A stretch of 17,815 nucleotides of DNA from Nitrososphaeraceae archaeon (GCA_030038695.1 JASHSN010000586.1:1-17815), one strand, 5' to 3'; shown: positions 1 to 7,656, counted from the first letter of the stretch. The notes: generated from the letters alone by a model not told the origin. Translations and numbers: made by a program.

Positions 1-264
1 AAATTTGCTGACTTGCTCTACAAATCGTTACCCTCAACGGCATCTGTTGGAAACAATAATTTAGCTAGCCAAATTCCAGGCAGAGTAGTAAACATACTAC
101 TAAACGTGGGATCTGCCGTCAAAGCGGGTGACTCGGTGGTAATACTTGAATCCATGAAAATGCAGGTGGCAATAAAGGCGCATAAGGATGGTAACATACG
201 AGACATAAAAGTAAAGAAAGGAATGACAGTAGGCCGTAACGACATTGTAGCAATAATTGAGTGA
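1..264 (+). CDS. Biotin carboxyl carrier protein, C-terminal part (5' end outside window)
   Basis: The frame is open from the window edge, so only the end of the gene is seen. The visible part is one biotinyl/lipoyl-attachment domain. It has the entry motif IPGRVV, the hairpin segment VGSAVKAGDSV, and the biotinylation motif ESMKM, whose lysine codon is at 157-159; the domain closes with MTVGRNDIVAIIE. The protein would carry carboxybiotin between a biotin carboxylase and a carboxyltransferase in the cytoplasm. It may be the free carrier subunit of an acetyl/propionyl-CoA carboxylase or the end of a pyruvate or oxaloacetate carboxylase subunit; the missing upstream sequence would decide. A TTG at 13 could be read as a start, but the reading frame continues before it. 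The gene ends convergently with the cysteine desulfurase, 108 nt away. Confidence 0.85.
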   Translation, partial: KFADLLYKSLPSTASVGNNNLASQIPGRVVNILLNVGSAVKAGDSVVILESMKMQVAIKAHKDGNIRDIKVKKGMTVGRNDIVAIIE

Positions 265-372
265 TGCTTGACTCTCGATCGAGGGTTTATGACACTGTGC
301 AGACAGTTTTTACGGATGACGAGGCGCTAAGCATAAATTTCTAATAGTATCAGCTTACCTAAACAATTTCAC

Positions 373-1557
373 TTAATCAAATGGCGATAGTTTTCGTAAC
401 TCCTCCACCGCTTTCGACAAGATCGAAACCGCTTGATCTATTTCTACCTTAGTGTTCATTATGCCAATACTAAGGCGGAGAGATCCAGTTGATTCCGCAT
501 ACGAGAATCCCATTGCCTTCAGAACATGGGATGACGTCTGATTTCGTGACGAACAAGCGGATCCTGTCGATGCAGCGATCCCAAGTTCGTCGAGCTTAAT
601 GATTAGATCTTCTCCGTTGACTCCAAAAAGAGTGAAATGTGCAATATTGGCAATCCTATTTTGAGTGGAGCAGTTTAGACGAGAATTAGGTACTTCATGC
701 AAGACTCTATCGATCAAATGGTTTCTAAGTGCTGAAACCTTTGTTTCGTATTCCCCCATTCGTTGTGCAGCAATTTCGCAAGCTTTTCCAAACCCTACGA
801 TTCCATGTACGTTTTCAGTACCTGATCTGAGAGTTGATTCTTGACCTCCACCATGAATTATTGCAGCTATTTTCAAAGCCTCACGTTTGTATAATGCTCC
901 TACACCCTTCGGTCCATTAATCTTATGTGAAGACATCGAGAGAAGATCTACTCCAAGCTGTTTGACGTCGATACGAATTTTCCCGACAGCCTGAACAGCA
1001 TCAGTGTGAAATAATCCTCCTTTCTGATGAGTGACTCTTGCGAGTTCACTGATACGTTGTATTGTACCTACTTCATTATTGGAAAACATTATGCTCACCA
1101 GCGCTGTTCTATCGTTTAATATTCGTTCTAGATCTGTCGTTTCGATCTGTGCCTCTTTCGTCACTGGAAGGTATTCCACTTCGAATCCCTTTCCCTCTAG
1201 ATCTCTAAAGGCTTCAAGAATGGATTCGTGTTCCATTGTACTAGTTATAATGTGTTTTTTTTCTGGATTCGTTTTTCGAACAAGATCTGCAACCCCTTTG
1301 ATTGCAAGATTATTAGCTTCAGTTCCTCCTGACGTAAAGATTACCTCACTCCTATTGCATCCAATCAGAGAAGATACGCGTGTTCTAGCTTTCTCAATCG
1401 CTCGCATCGTCATCCTTCCAAATCTATGCAAAGAGGACGGGTTCCCATAATGTTCTTTAAGATAGGGCAACATTTCTGTCATCACCTCGTCTAACATTGG
1501 CGTCGAAGCGGCGTTATCTAGGTAGATGGGAAACGGGACAGAATCTGAAGAGGACAT
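373..1557 (-). CDS. Cysteine desulfurase, NifS/IscS family
   Basis: This is a 394-residue PLP enzyme that takes sulfur from L-cysteine as an enzyme persulfide, leaving alanine. Visible hallmarks are the N-terminal LDNAASTP segment, SGGTEANN, TMEHES with the PLP-stacking histidine near residue 110, HTDAVQ with the cofactor aspartate at 186, SSHKINGPKG with the Schiff-base lysine at 212, RSGTEN, and GSACSS with the catalytic cysteine at 335. The length is normal for the family. The ATG start lies 2 nt after the larE stop, so the gene is probably cotranscribed with larC and larE. Family members usually feed Fe-S assembly or tRNA thiolation. The position here suggests it also supplies sulfur, directly or through an Fe-S cluster, to LarE. 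That role is inferred; the enzyme assignment is secure. Confidence 0.95.
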   Translation of the reverse strand: MSSSDSVPFPIYLDNAASTPMLDEVMTEMLPYLKEHYGNPSSLHRFGRMTMRAIEKARTRVSSLIGCNRSEVIFTSGGTEANNLAIKGVADLVRKTNPEKKHIITSTMEHESILEAFRDLEGKGFEVEYLPVTKEAQIETTDLERILNDRTALVSIMFSNNEVGTIQRISELARVTHQKGGLFHTDAVQAVGKIRIDVKQLGVDLLSMSSHKINGPKGVGALYKREALKIAAIIHGGGQESTLRSGTENVHGIVGFGKACEIAAQRMGEYETKVSALRNHLIDRVLHEVPNSRLNCSTQNRIANIAHFTLFGVNGEDLIIKLDELGIAASTGSACSSRNQTSSHVLKAMGFSYAESTGSLRLSIGIMNTKVEIDQAVSILSKAVEELRKLSPFD

Positions 1558-1559
1558 CT

Positions 1560-2369
1560 TTAGTTTTTAATCAAAGCAAGATTTCTAGTGCGATATCCTC
1601 TTGCATCTATCGAAACATATTTGAAGCCAAGCTTCTTCAAATGCTCGTCTAGGATTTGTAATTTCGTTACATCAAACAGTTGGGGAAGTTCTTCCCTGTA
1701 AACTTCTATTCTTGCAACGTCCCCATGATCTCTAACTCGAACCTGACGTACATCAAAAAGTGTTTTTACAATGATCTCTGATTGTTCGATTCTTGCTAGT
1801 TTTTCATATGTAATTGTCATTCCTTTCGGAATGCGCGACGCTAGACACGAATTTGAAGGTTTATCATGTACTGAAAGTTTGAATTTTCTCGCGATTGCAC
1901 GAATTTCTTCCTTGGATATAGCTAATTCACGCATTGGACTCTTCACATTACTTTCCTCAAACGCTCTAATTCCTGGCCTATTGTCACTAAGATCATCCAA
2001 ATGAATGCCATCCACAATGACATTTGCGTCCATTTCAAGGGCTTCTTTTGAAAGTCTTCTAGCCAGTTCCTTTCGACAGTGATAACATCGCAGCTCATCA
2101 TTTTTCGCAAACTCGGGATTTGCCACCTCGTCGTATTTAATCAATTTATGCATGATCCCTATCTCTCTAGCGACGACAATAGCTGCAGACAACTCTTCAT
2201 TCGATAGTGTTGTATAATTTGCCGTAATGGCTATGGCATTATCTCCTAGAGCTTTTCTTGCAGCCAGTGCAACCACAGCACTGTCGACCCCTCCTGAGAG
2301 CGCGACAACTACTCTACCGCCATGTTCTGAAAACCATTCGAGGAGCTCTTGAAAACGATCTGTCCCCAA
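1560..2369 (-). CDS. larE: LarE, sulfur insertase for the nickel-pincer nucleotide
   Basis: LarE is an ATP-dependent PP-loop enzyme that activates pyridinium-3,5-biscarboxylic acid mononucleotide by adenylylation and converts its carboxylates to thiocarboxylates. The 269-residue product has the PP-loop SGGVDSA at 25-31, RCYHCRKEL with Cys95 and Cys98, and PSNSCLASRIP with Cys175. Cys175 is at the position of the sacrificial cysteine of the Lactobacillus enzyme. These are the only three cysteines. A CxxC pair plus this third cysteine is the pattern expected of LarE enzymes that hold a [4Fe-4S] cluster and transfer its extra sulfur, so turnover may be catalytic rather than sacrificial; this is inferred. 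The start is TTG, 6 nt after the larC stop, and the gene sits directly before a cysteine desulfurase. Other PP-loop families such as ExsB or TtuA fit less well because of the PSxxCLASR motif. Confidence 0.93.
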   Translation of the reverse strand: MGTDRFQELLEWFSEHGGRVVVALSGGVDSAVVALAARKALGDNAIAITANYTTLSNEELSAAIVVAREIGIMHKLIKYDEVANPEFAKNDELRCYHCRKELARRLSKEALEMDANVIVDGIHLDDLSDNRPGIRAFEESNVKSPMRELAISKEEIRAIARKFKLSVHDKPSNSCLASRIPKGMTITYEKLARIEQSEIIVKTLFDVRQVRVRDHGDVARIEVYREELPQLFDVTKLQILDEHLKKLGFKYVSIDARGYRTRNLALIKN

Positions 2370-2375
2370 CGTTCT

Positions 2376-3623
2376 CTATCCGCCATTTATTTTGGAAGTT
2401 ATTTGCGCACTCACTAATTCTAGGGCTTTCTTGACTGAAATTGCAGTAGTCGTAGCGATAAGCTTGACATCTTCGAATTCAGGTTTAATACTTGTAGCTT
2501 CAGCGTTTAATCCCCTGGCAATTTTAACGCGCACATTGAAGTCGTAGCCGCAAATATTGACTGGAATTGTTACAATACTTCTAGGAAGAATGAATCGCCG
2601 TATCTCTTGGAATCTTGCACCGATTGTACCTGTCTCCCTAAAGAGAATTGTCAACACATCGTTTAAGTTCGCCTGATCACATATAATTCTAATCAAATGT
2701 GCGGGTCTATTTTTCTTAGCTATCCCAGGTATTGCAATTATGTCCTTCACATGTCCTGCAGATAATTGTTCTATCAAATTCCCGATAATCTCTCCAGAGA
2801 TATCATCAACAACACTCTCTATAAGGCAGCTGGTTTCTCTATATGCGTCGTTGACCATGGGCTGCTCGCCTATTATGAATCTCAAGATGTTTGGAATATG
2901 ATCTAATGTTTTCTGTCCTGCACCGTAGCCTATGCTTAAAGGCGTAAAAGTTGGGTAGTAGCTAATGGTTCCAGAAGCAAGATTAACTAAAAGGGCAGCG
3001 CCAGTCGGAGTTGTTAACTCTTCGGCAACCTGACCGCCGCAGAGTATGAAATGCCTACCTTTAAAAATTTCAAGAATGGCATTTGTAGGGTTCGGTACGT
3101 TTCCATGTGAGAACGTTGTTGTTCCTCCTCCTACTGCGACTTTTGTAGAAAATATCCGACCTTCGAACAGTTTCAGATCTTGTATAGCTGTTGCGCAACC
3201 GATTAAATCAGCAAAAGTGTCAATACTAGATGTTTCATCTAAATTTACATGATCAATTTCTTCCCCATGAATGAATGCCTCGGCGGCAATGAGTGTTCTG
3301 AGACATTCGAGAGCAAATACCTTGGCACGCTGCTCTAGATCGAGGGAATCACAACAGATACCCAGCGATCGGTACATCTCCATTCCTCTGCGGTGATGTT
3401 TATTATCTGTGTAATCCAATTTAAATGCCATAGCAGAGAACCCATGAGATATGGTTTTCAAGAAGCTGGCGCTCCTGATTTTGCTTCCCCTCAAAAAATC
3501 TTGACATGCGAATATCGAATCTATGATCTTATGTTCGTTTGCTCCTGCACCAACTAGGCTAGCCAATAACATGTCACCGGATATCCCTGAATTTTGAGAA
3601 TCAACTATTGCTATCTTGGCCAA
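2376..3623 (-). CDS. larC: LarC, nickel insertase for the nickel-pincer nucleotide
   Basis: LarC is the CTP-dependent cyclometallase that inserts nickel into the dithiolated nucleotide to complete the cofactor. The 415-residue product carries family landmarks in order: SGISGDMLLASL near the N-terminus, DHVNLDETSSIDTFADL, GGGTTTFSHGNVPNP, ELTTPTGAALL, and GYGAGQKTLDHIPNILR, followed by the C-terminal metal-binding domain. It is one continuous frame, unlike the Lactobacillus gene, which needs a programmed frameshift to join LarC1 and LarC2. The start is TTG at 3623-3621 (TTG GCC AAG). A TATA-like AT tract is centred about 29 nt upstream, so the transcript is probably leaderless. It heads a minus-strand unit larC-larE-cysteine desulfurase and is divergent from the malate dehydrogenase gene. 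Confidence 0.93.
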   Translation of the reverse strand: MAKIAIVDSQNSGISGDMLLASLVGAGANEHKIIDSIFACQDFLRGSKIRSASFLKTISHGFSAMAFKLDYTDNKHHRRGMEMYRSLGICCDSLDLEQRAKVFALECLRTLIAAEAFIHGEEIDHVNLDETSSIDTFADLIGCATAIQDLKLFEGRIFSTKVAVGGGTTTFSHGNVPNPTNAILEIFKGRHFILCGGQVAEELTTPTGAALLVNLASGTISYYPTFTPLSIGYGAGQKTLDHIPNILRFIIGEQPMVNDAYRETSCLIESVVDDISGEIIGNLIEQLSAGHVKDIIAIPGIAKKNRPAHLIRIICDQANLNDVLTILFRETGTIGARFQEIRRFILPRSIVTIPVNICGYDFNVRVKIARGLNAEATSIKPEFEDVKLIATTTAISVKKALELVSAQITSKINGG

Positions 3624-3646
3624 GGATAGGGGATGATTCTTATGTC

Positions 3647-3658
3647 AATATAATATTT
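3647..3658 (-). promoter_or_regulatory. TATA box for the larC-larE-desulfurase unit
   Basis: A 12-nt all-A/T tract lies about 29 nt from the larC TTG start. This is the archaeal TATA-to-start spacing of a leaderless transcript. It sits in the 96-nt divergent region shared with malate dehydrogenase. The assignment rests on sequence and spacing only. Confidence 0.5.
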
Positions 3659-3719
3659 GCCTGGACTGGAAATGCTCCTCGGAAAACTATTTACAATGTG
3701 TGAACTAATTTCCTTTAGA

Positions 3720-4634
3720 ATGACAATCACGATAATTGGTTCAGGAAAAGTGGGCGCATCTATCGCTTTGAACTGTGGAATGCGAGATTTAGATGACTTG
3801 ATATTAATCGATATTGTACAGGGGCTTCCCCAAGGTGAGGCTATGGACATAAATCACCAATTGGCCGAAATGGGGATAGATCGGTCGGTACGCGGTAGCA
3901 ACAACTATGCTGATATGGTTGGCTCTAGTATTGTCGTACTCGTAGCCGGGTTGGGAAGAAAACCTGGTATGACCAGAATGGATCTGTTACAGACCAATGC
4001 CAATATTATAAGGGAAGTATCAATGAAAGTAGCATCCTATACAAAGAGTGCTAAATTGATTGTGGTGACAAACCCTCTTGACCCTATGACTTATCTCGCA
4101 CTGAAAACAACAGGAATGAACAAAGACCAGGTTATGGGGATGGGTGGTCTCTTGGATTTATCTAGATTTAAAAACTTTATTCGAGAAAGTACAAATGTAT
4201 CAAGTGAATCGATTCATGCAATGGTCATAAGTGAGCATGGTGAAAATATGCTGCCGCTTACCAGATTTTCTTGTATTAGTGGAATACCTCTCAGCGAATT
4301 TATTACCGATGAAGTCCAATCTCGGATCTTTGAAGCCACTCGTAAAGTGGCTGCTGACGTGATCGCGTTAAAAGGCGCTACCATTTATGCACCCGGCAAT
4401 GCTGTGGCAACTATGGCCGAGTCAATAATAAAGGACAAAAAGTCTGTGATTCCAGTATCTGCACTCCTGATGGGTGAATACGGTGCGAGGGACTTATGCA
4501 TAGGAGTTCCGACCATCCTTGGTGAAAAAGGCATAGAAAAGATAATAGAGCTCAGGCTAAATGATACTGAACGCGAAATATTCCATAGAGGAATGAACAG
4601 CGTTGCCGAAGCGATAAGGGTAATTATGCATTAA
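3720..4634 (+). CDS. mdh: NAD-dependent malate dehydrogenase (LDH/MDH superfamily)
   Basis: The enzyme oxidises (S)-malate to oxaloacetate with NAD, or runs in reverse. From the ATG at 3720 it is 304 residues and begins directly with the Rossmann strand MTITIIGSGKVG. This start is preferred over upstream in-frame ATGs because those add 21 residues before the first beta strand, and because an AT-rich CTATTTACA is about 29 nt upstream. The acid at residue 31 after the second strand favours NAD. GRKPGMTR supplies Arg80 and Arg86; arginine at the second site is the malate-type substrate residue, where lactate enzymes have glutamine. VTNPLDP, LLDLSRF (Asp146, Arg149) and SEHGENM (His173) complete the catalytic set. 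It lies between the larC promoter and larB, suggesting that the NPN-dependent client acts on malate or a related 2-hydroxyacid. Confidence 0.9.
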   Translation: MTITIIGSGKVGASIALNCGMRDLDDLILIDIVQGLPQGEAMDINHQLAEMGIDRSVRGSNNYADMVGSSIVVLVAGLGRKPGMTRMDLLQTNANIIREVSMKVASYTKSAKLIVVTNPLDPMTYLALKTTGMNKDQVMGMGGLLDLSRFKNFIRESTNVSSESIHAMVISEHGENMLPLTRFSCISGIPLSEFITDEVQSRIFEATRKVAADVIALKGATIYAPGNAVATMAESIIKDKKSVIPVSALLMGEYGARDLCIGVPTILGEKGIEKIIELRLNDTEREIFHRGMNSVAEAIRVIMH

Positions 4635-4672
4635 ATTTTTTATTCTAATATCCCTTTGTCTTCCATGACGAC

Positions 4673-5464
4673 ATGGATCTAAAAGATATTTTGCAACAAT
4701 TTGCAAAAGGTGAACTTGATCTTTCTGAGGCACAGAAACAAATATCTATACATTCCATAGAACACGTAAAAAATAATATTGCGAAATTGGATATTGGCAG
4801 AGACCTTCGGAAAGGAGTACCTGAAGTAGTCTTCGGTGAAGGGAAGGATTATCGAGATATCATAAGAATAGTACTGTCAGCAGTTAAGATCAAAGGAAGT
4901 GTAGTAGTGAGTAGAATTCGAAGGGAAGAACTGCCAATGATTTGTAAGGCTCTAAAAGATAAGAATAAGCATGTCCAAATAGGAAAGAGGAGTACGACAA
5001 TTCTGGTTAAGGATAAGCTTAAGGCCAGTGGGCGGACAGGCGGCAAAATTGGAATTCTATCTGCTGGAACGTCAGACATGGGTGTGGCTGAGGAAGCCCG
5101 TTTGACGGCTGAAGCAATGGGATGCGTCGCGATTGTTCATTATGATGTAGGAATTGCAGGGATGCATAGGCTGCTCCCTGCTATGGAGGATATGATCTCG
5201 GCAGGTGTTGGGGCAATAGTCGTAGTTGCAGGGATGGAAGGTGCTCTTGCGTCAGTAGTGTCTTCAATGGTGAATGTACCGGTAGTAGGTGTCCCAACTT
5301 CAATAGGCTACGGATTTGGCTCGGCAGGTATTGGAGCCCTTTCATGTATGCTCCAGAGCTGTGCATTAGGTCTTGCGGTCGTTAACATAGATAATGGTGT
5401 AGGAGCCGGTGCATTCGCAGCGCTGATCGCTAACAGAGCTGGCGAAAAATTATACAACAGATAA
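4673..5464 (+). CDS. larB: LarB, pyridinium-3,5-biscarboxylic acid mononucleotide synthase
   Basis: LarB carries out the first committed step of nickel-pincer cofactor synthesis: it carboxylates the pyridinium ring of nicotinate adenine dinucleotide and hydrolyses the phosphoanhydride, releasing AMP. The 263-residue protein has the usual N-terminal helical segment, with LDIGRDLRKGVPEVVFGEGK around residues 39-58. A PurE-like (AIR carboxylase) domain follows from about residue 124 with ILSAGTSDMGVAEEA, HYDVGIAGMHRLL, VVVAGMEGALASVV and VVGVPTSIGYGFG. Length and order match the family. It starts 38 nt after malate dehydrogenase; an AT-rich stretch at 4631-4644 could be its own promoter. With larC and larE it completes the three-gene synthetic set within 4 kb. 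Confidence 0.93.
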   Translation: MDLKDILQQFAKGELDLSEAQKQISIHSIEHVKNNIAKLDIGRDLRKGVPEVVFGEGKDYRDIIRIVLSAVKIKGSVVVSRIRREELPMICKALKDKNKHVQIGKRSTTILVKDKLKASGRTGGKIGILSAGTSDMGVAEEARLTAEAMGCVAIVHYDVGIAGMHRLLPAMEDMISAGVGAIVVVAGMEGALASVVSSMVNVPVVGVPTSIGYGFGSAGIGALSCMLQSCALGLAVVNIDNGVGAGAFAALIANRAGEKLYNR

Positions 5465-5496
5465 TCCCATCTAATTTCTGCCATCTTTTTAAAACG

Positions 5497-5505
5497 TTTA
5501 TAAAG
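5497..5505 (+). promoter_or_regulatory. TATA box for the uL18-Cbf5 operon
   Basis: TTTATAAAG follows a purine-rich AAAACG that could serve as a TFB recognition element. Transcription would start near 5527. This gives a leader of about 20 nt holding the AGGTGG ribosome-binding site at 5536-5541, just before the proposed ATT start of uL18 at 5548. It is the first strong promoter-like element after larB. Confidence 0.55.
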
Positions 5506-5547
5506 TCCGTTACTCGATTTTTAAACCTCAGAACTAGGTGGATTGAT

Positions 5548-6165
5548 ATTAAGACTTATACTGCTGTTCTTAGGAGAAATAGAGAAAATCGAACCAATTA
5601 CCGGAAGAGGGCAGCGATCCTTATTGGAAGACACTCTTTTGTTTCAATTACTATTAGCAATCAGAATATCGTGGCCCAGGTATTGAGACCTCATGTTAAG
5701 GGAGATATCGTTATCACAGCCGTTAGCGGTAAAGAACTTCTGAAGTATGGCTGGAAGGGCTCTATGAATAGCATGCCATCATGTTACCTGACGGGCTTGC
5801 TTCTGGGTATAAGGACACTGGAAAAAGGAATATCTAATTTGGTTCTTTATACCGGTAAAAAATCTTTTACTGCAAGGGTCGCATCTTGCTTGAAGGGAAT
5901 TATTGATGCTGGGGTCAGTGTACCGGTCTCCGATGCTTCGTTACCTAAAATTGAACGGTTAAACGGAGGGCATATCTGCCAGTATGCAGAGGTCTTGAAA
6001 AAAGATGAAGAAAAGTATAATTCACGTTTTTCATTACTTTTAGAAAATGGCTTTCTACCCGAAAATTATCCACGCTATTTTGAAGAAGTAAAAACGAGAA
6101 TGATTGAAAACATAAAGACTGGACCGTCTGTTTCTTCGAAAGGAAATAAGGCTACTGGTAGTTAG
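5548..6165 (+). CDS. rpl18: Ribosomal protein uL18 (non-canonical start)
   Basis: uL18 binds 5S rRNA and carries it into the large subunit. Conserved segments are YGWKGSMNSMPSCYLTGLLLG, LYTGKKSFTARV and CLKGIIDAGVSVPV. A gene caller would start at the GTG at 5671, but the frame stays open upstream and encodes the conserved basic N-terminus (RRNRENRTNYRKRAAIL, then HSFVSITISNQNIVAQV), so the true start is about 41 codons earlier. No in-frame ATG, GTG or TTG occurs between the stop at 5431-5433 and 5671. The best candidate is ATT at 5548, 6 nt after AGGTGG (5536-5541) and about 20 nt after the predicted transcription start. ATT at 5542, or a one-base error joining the TTG at 5543, are alternatives. 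It is the first gene of the ribosomal operon. Confidence 0.9.
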   Translation: MKTYTAVLRRNRENRTNYRKRAAILIGRHSFVSITISNQNIVAQVLRPHVKGDIVITAVSGKELLKYGWKGSMNSMPSCYLTGLLLGIRTLEKGISNLVLYTGKKSFTARVASCLKGIIDAGVSVPVSDASLPKIERLNGGHICQYAEVLKKDEEKYNSRFSLLLENGFLPENYPRYFEEVKTRMIENIKTGPSVSSKGNKATGS

Positions 6166-6188
6166 GTGGTTGGAGTACAGAAATAAAG

Positions 6189-6809
6189 TTGAGTAGATAT
6201 TCTAGACAGCAAGAACAACATGTAGAATGGCAGCCGCGTACAACACTCGGCACGATGGTCTTAAGTGGTAAAATCAATTCAATGGATCAGATTTTTGAGA
6301 ATGGGATGAGAATTCAGGAGCCAGAGATTGTCAAGCATCTGATTCCAGACATCCGGAGCCAGGTTATCCACGTGGGTATAGTACAGAAGCAAACTGATGC
6401 AGGTGAAATGACCCGCTTTAATGCCTTAGTTGCTGTTGGAAATGAAGCCGGATGGTTTGGAATAGGGAAGGGAAAAGCAGCGCAAATGCGTGTTGCAATA
6501 GATAAGGCGACCACGGCGTCATATCTCAACGTTATTCCAGTAAAATTAGGCTGCGGAAGCTGGGAATGTAGGTGCAATCAACTCCATTCGATACCATTTA
6601 AAGTCAAAGGAAAGGGGGGAAGTGTAACTATAGAGATCATTCCAGGCCCGAGAGGCCTGAGTTTAGTAGCAGGTGAGAATATTAAGGGCCTTCTGAAGCT
6701 TGCAGGTATAAAGGACGCTTGGACCAAGACATTTGGTTCCACTAGTACCATGTCGTCGGCTACTAAGGCGATATTTGCAGCTCTTCGCCGTACATACATT
6801 ACGGGTTGA
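6189..6809 (+). CDS. rps5: Ribosomal protein uS5
   Basis: This small-subunit protein sits at the decoding and mRNA-entry region. The 206-residue product follows the archaeal family throughout: an N-terminal EWQPRTTLG and an IFENGMRIQEPEIV segment, the double-stranded-RNA-binding fold with RFNALVAVGNEAGWFGIGKGKA at about 77-98, GCGSWECRC near 124, PHSVPFKV-like HSIPFKVKGKGGSV, and PGPRGLSLVAGE, KDAWTKTFGSTSTM near the end. The start is TTG at 6189; a GGAG at 6172-6175 is 13 nt away, slightly long. An in-frame ATA at 6183 has ideal spacing of 7 nt, worth noting given the unusual starts of uL18 and cytidylate kinase. The gene begins 23 nt after uL18 and ends 6 nt before uL30. Confidence 0.95.
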   Translation: MSRYSRQQEQHVEWQPRTTLGTMVLSGKINSMDQIFENGMRIQEPEIVKHLIPDIRSQVIHVGIVQKQTDAGEMTRFNALVAVGNEAGWFGIGKGKAAQMRVAIDKATTASYLNVIPVKLGCGSWECRCNQLHSIPFKVKGKGGSVTIEIIPGPRGLSLVAGENIKGLLKLAGIKDAWTKTFGSTSTMSSATKAIFAALRRTYITG

Positions 6810-6815
6810 TGGAGC

Positions 6816-7274
6816 ATGGCATATCTGGTAGTTAGGATGCGTGGCACGATAAACGTGCCGTCGTCAGCGACAGCGACTTTAACGTACTTAAATCTAACAA
6901 AGAAATATCGTGCTACTCTCATATCGGAAAGTCGACAATCCTTAGGTATGTTAAGAAAGGTAAAAGGACAAGTGGCATGGACTTCTGCGGATCCAGGCAT
7001 CGTAAAAGATCTGTTAGAAAAGAAAGGGCGAAAGATAGGCTTTAAACCAATCTCTGATTCAGATCTACCAAAGGAATATGTTAGCATAGAGCAACTTGCC
7101 TCCGCAATCTCTGAGAACAGAATATCCATGTCTGATATAGACAATATTAAACCCTGGTTTGGACTAAATCCACCTCGTGGAGGATTTAAACGAAAAACTA
7201 AGAAGCAGTATGGCGAAGGAGGGATACTTGGAGAGGACAAAGATTTGGTAGCTATTGTCAGGAGGATGTTATAG
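6816..7274 (+). CDS. rpl30: Ribosomal protein uL30
   Basis: The 152-residue product is the long archaeal/eukaryotic form of uL30, a large-subunit protein. It opens with AYLVVRMRGTINVP, the usual first strand, has TLTYLNLTKKYRATLI and a middle helical section with LPKEYVSIEQLASAI. It ends with the diagnostic NPPRGGFKRKTKKQYGEGGILG segment at about residues 118-139. The ATG at 6816 is preceded by GGAG and lies 6 nt after the uS5 stop, so the two are translationally close. After it the operon is interrupted by 382 nt before uL15, which usually follows directly. Confidence 0.95.
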   Translation: MAYLVVRMRGTINVPSSATATLTYLNLTKKYRATLISESRQSLGMLRKVKGQVAWTSADPGIVKDLLEKKGRKIGFKPISDSDLPKEYVSIEQLASAISENRISMSDIDNIKPWFGLNPPRGGFKRKTKKQYGEGGILGEDKDLVAIVRRML

Positions 7275-7656
7275 TGTGCCACAAAAACAGGTTTACGGTT
7301 CTAATGTAGCCTATTAGAGTCATTTATCAATTCGTAGCCGGAGTAGAGCGAATAAAAGCAGGAAGAAATAAGCAGCAGAAATAATGCAATCAAGTGACCT
7401 CAGTCTTAACAATCATCTGCTTTGTCAACTCGACTTAAGAATGGCGATTACAGAAATAAGACTCAAAATTGATCACGTTATCTAGCAAGACCAGCCAACT
7501 GATTATCGTACAAAAACAGGAGTAAGAATATAAATGAACGTGACGCTTTTGATTTCTGCATGCCCGAGAGAACAGTATAGCAAGACTTAAGTAAGGTAAC
7601 CATATCAAATTAATCCGTTTCATACATAAACGAAAAAAGGAGATGCGTTAAGAATT
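7275..7656. other. 382-nt gap between uL30 and uL15 without a recognisable gene
   Basis: I see no convincing coding frame, tRNA or hairpin array here. A 62-codon minus-strand frame (7435-7623) has no recognisable motif. The 11-mer ACAAAAACAGG occurs at 7282-7292 and 7510-7520. AT-rich GAATATAAATG near 7527 and CATACATAAACG near 7620 could be promoter elements for uL15. A GGAG at about 7640 lies 14 nt before the uL15 ATG. The stretch may be an untranslated leader, an unrecognised small RNA, or remains of a lost gene. Confidence 0.5.

Noticed and set aside
2376..3623. Programmed frameshift in larC, as in Lactobacillus
   Set aside because: Here larC is a single uninterrupted frame containing both the N- and C-terminal family segments, so no frameshift is needed.
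6578..7282. Long minus-strand frame of 234 codons antisense to uS5 and uL30
   Set aside because: It lies across two well-supported ribosomal protein genes, has no recognisable domain, and its composition follows from the codons of the opposite strand.
7435..7623. 62-codon minus-strand frame in the uL30-uL15 gap
   Set aside because: It has no motif, promoter or ribosome-binding site, and the composition looks random. It is mentioned only because nothing else fills the gap.
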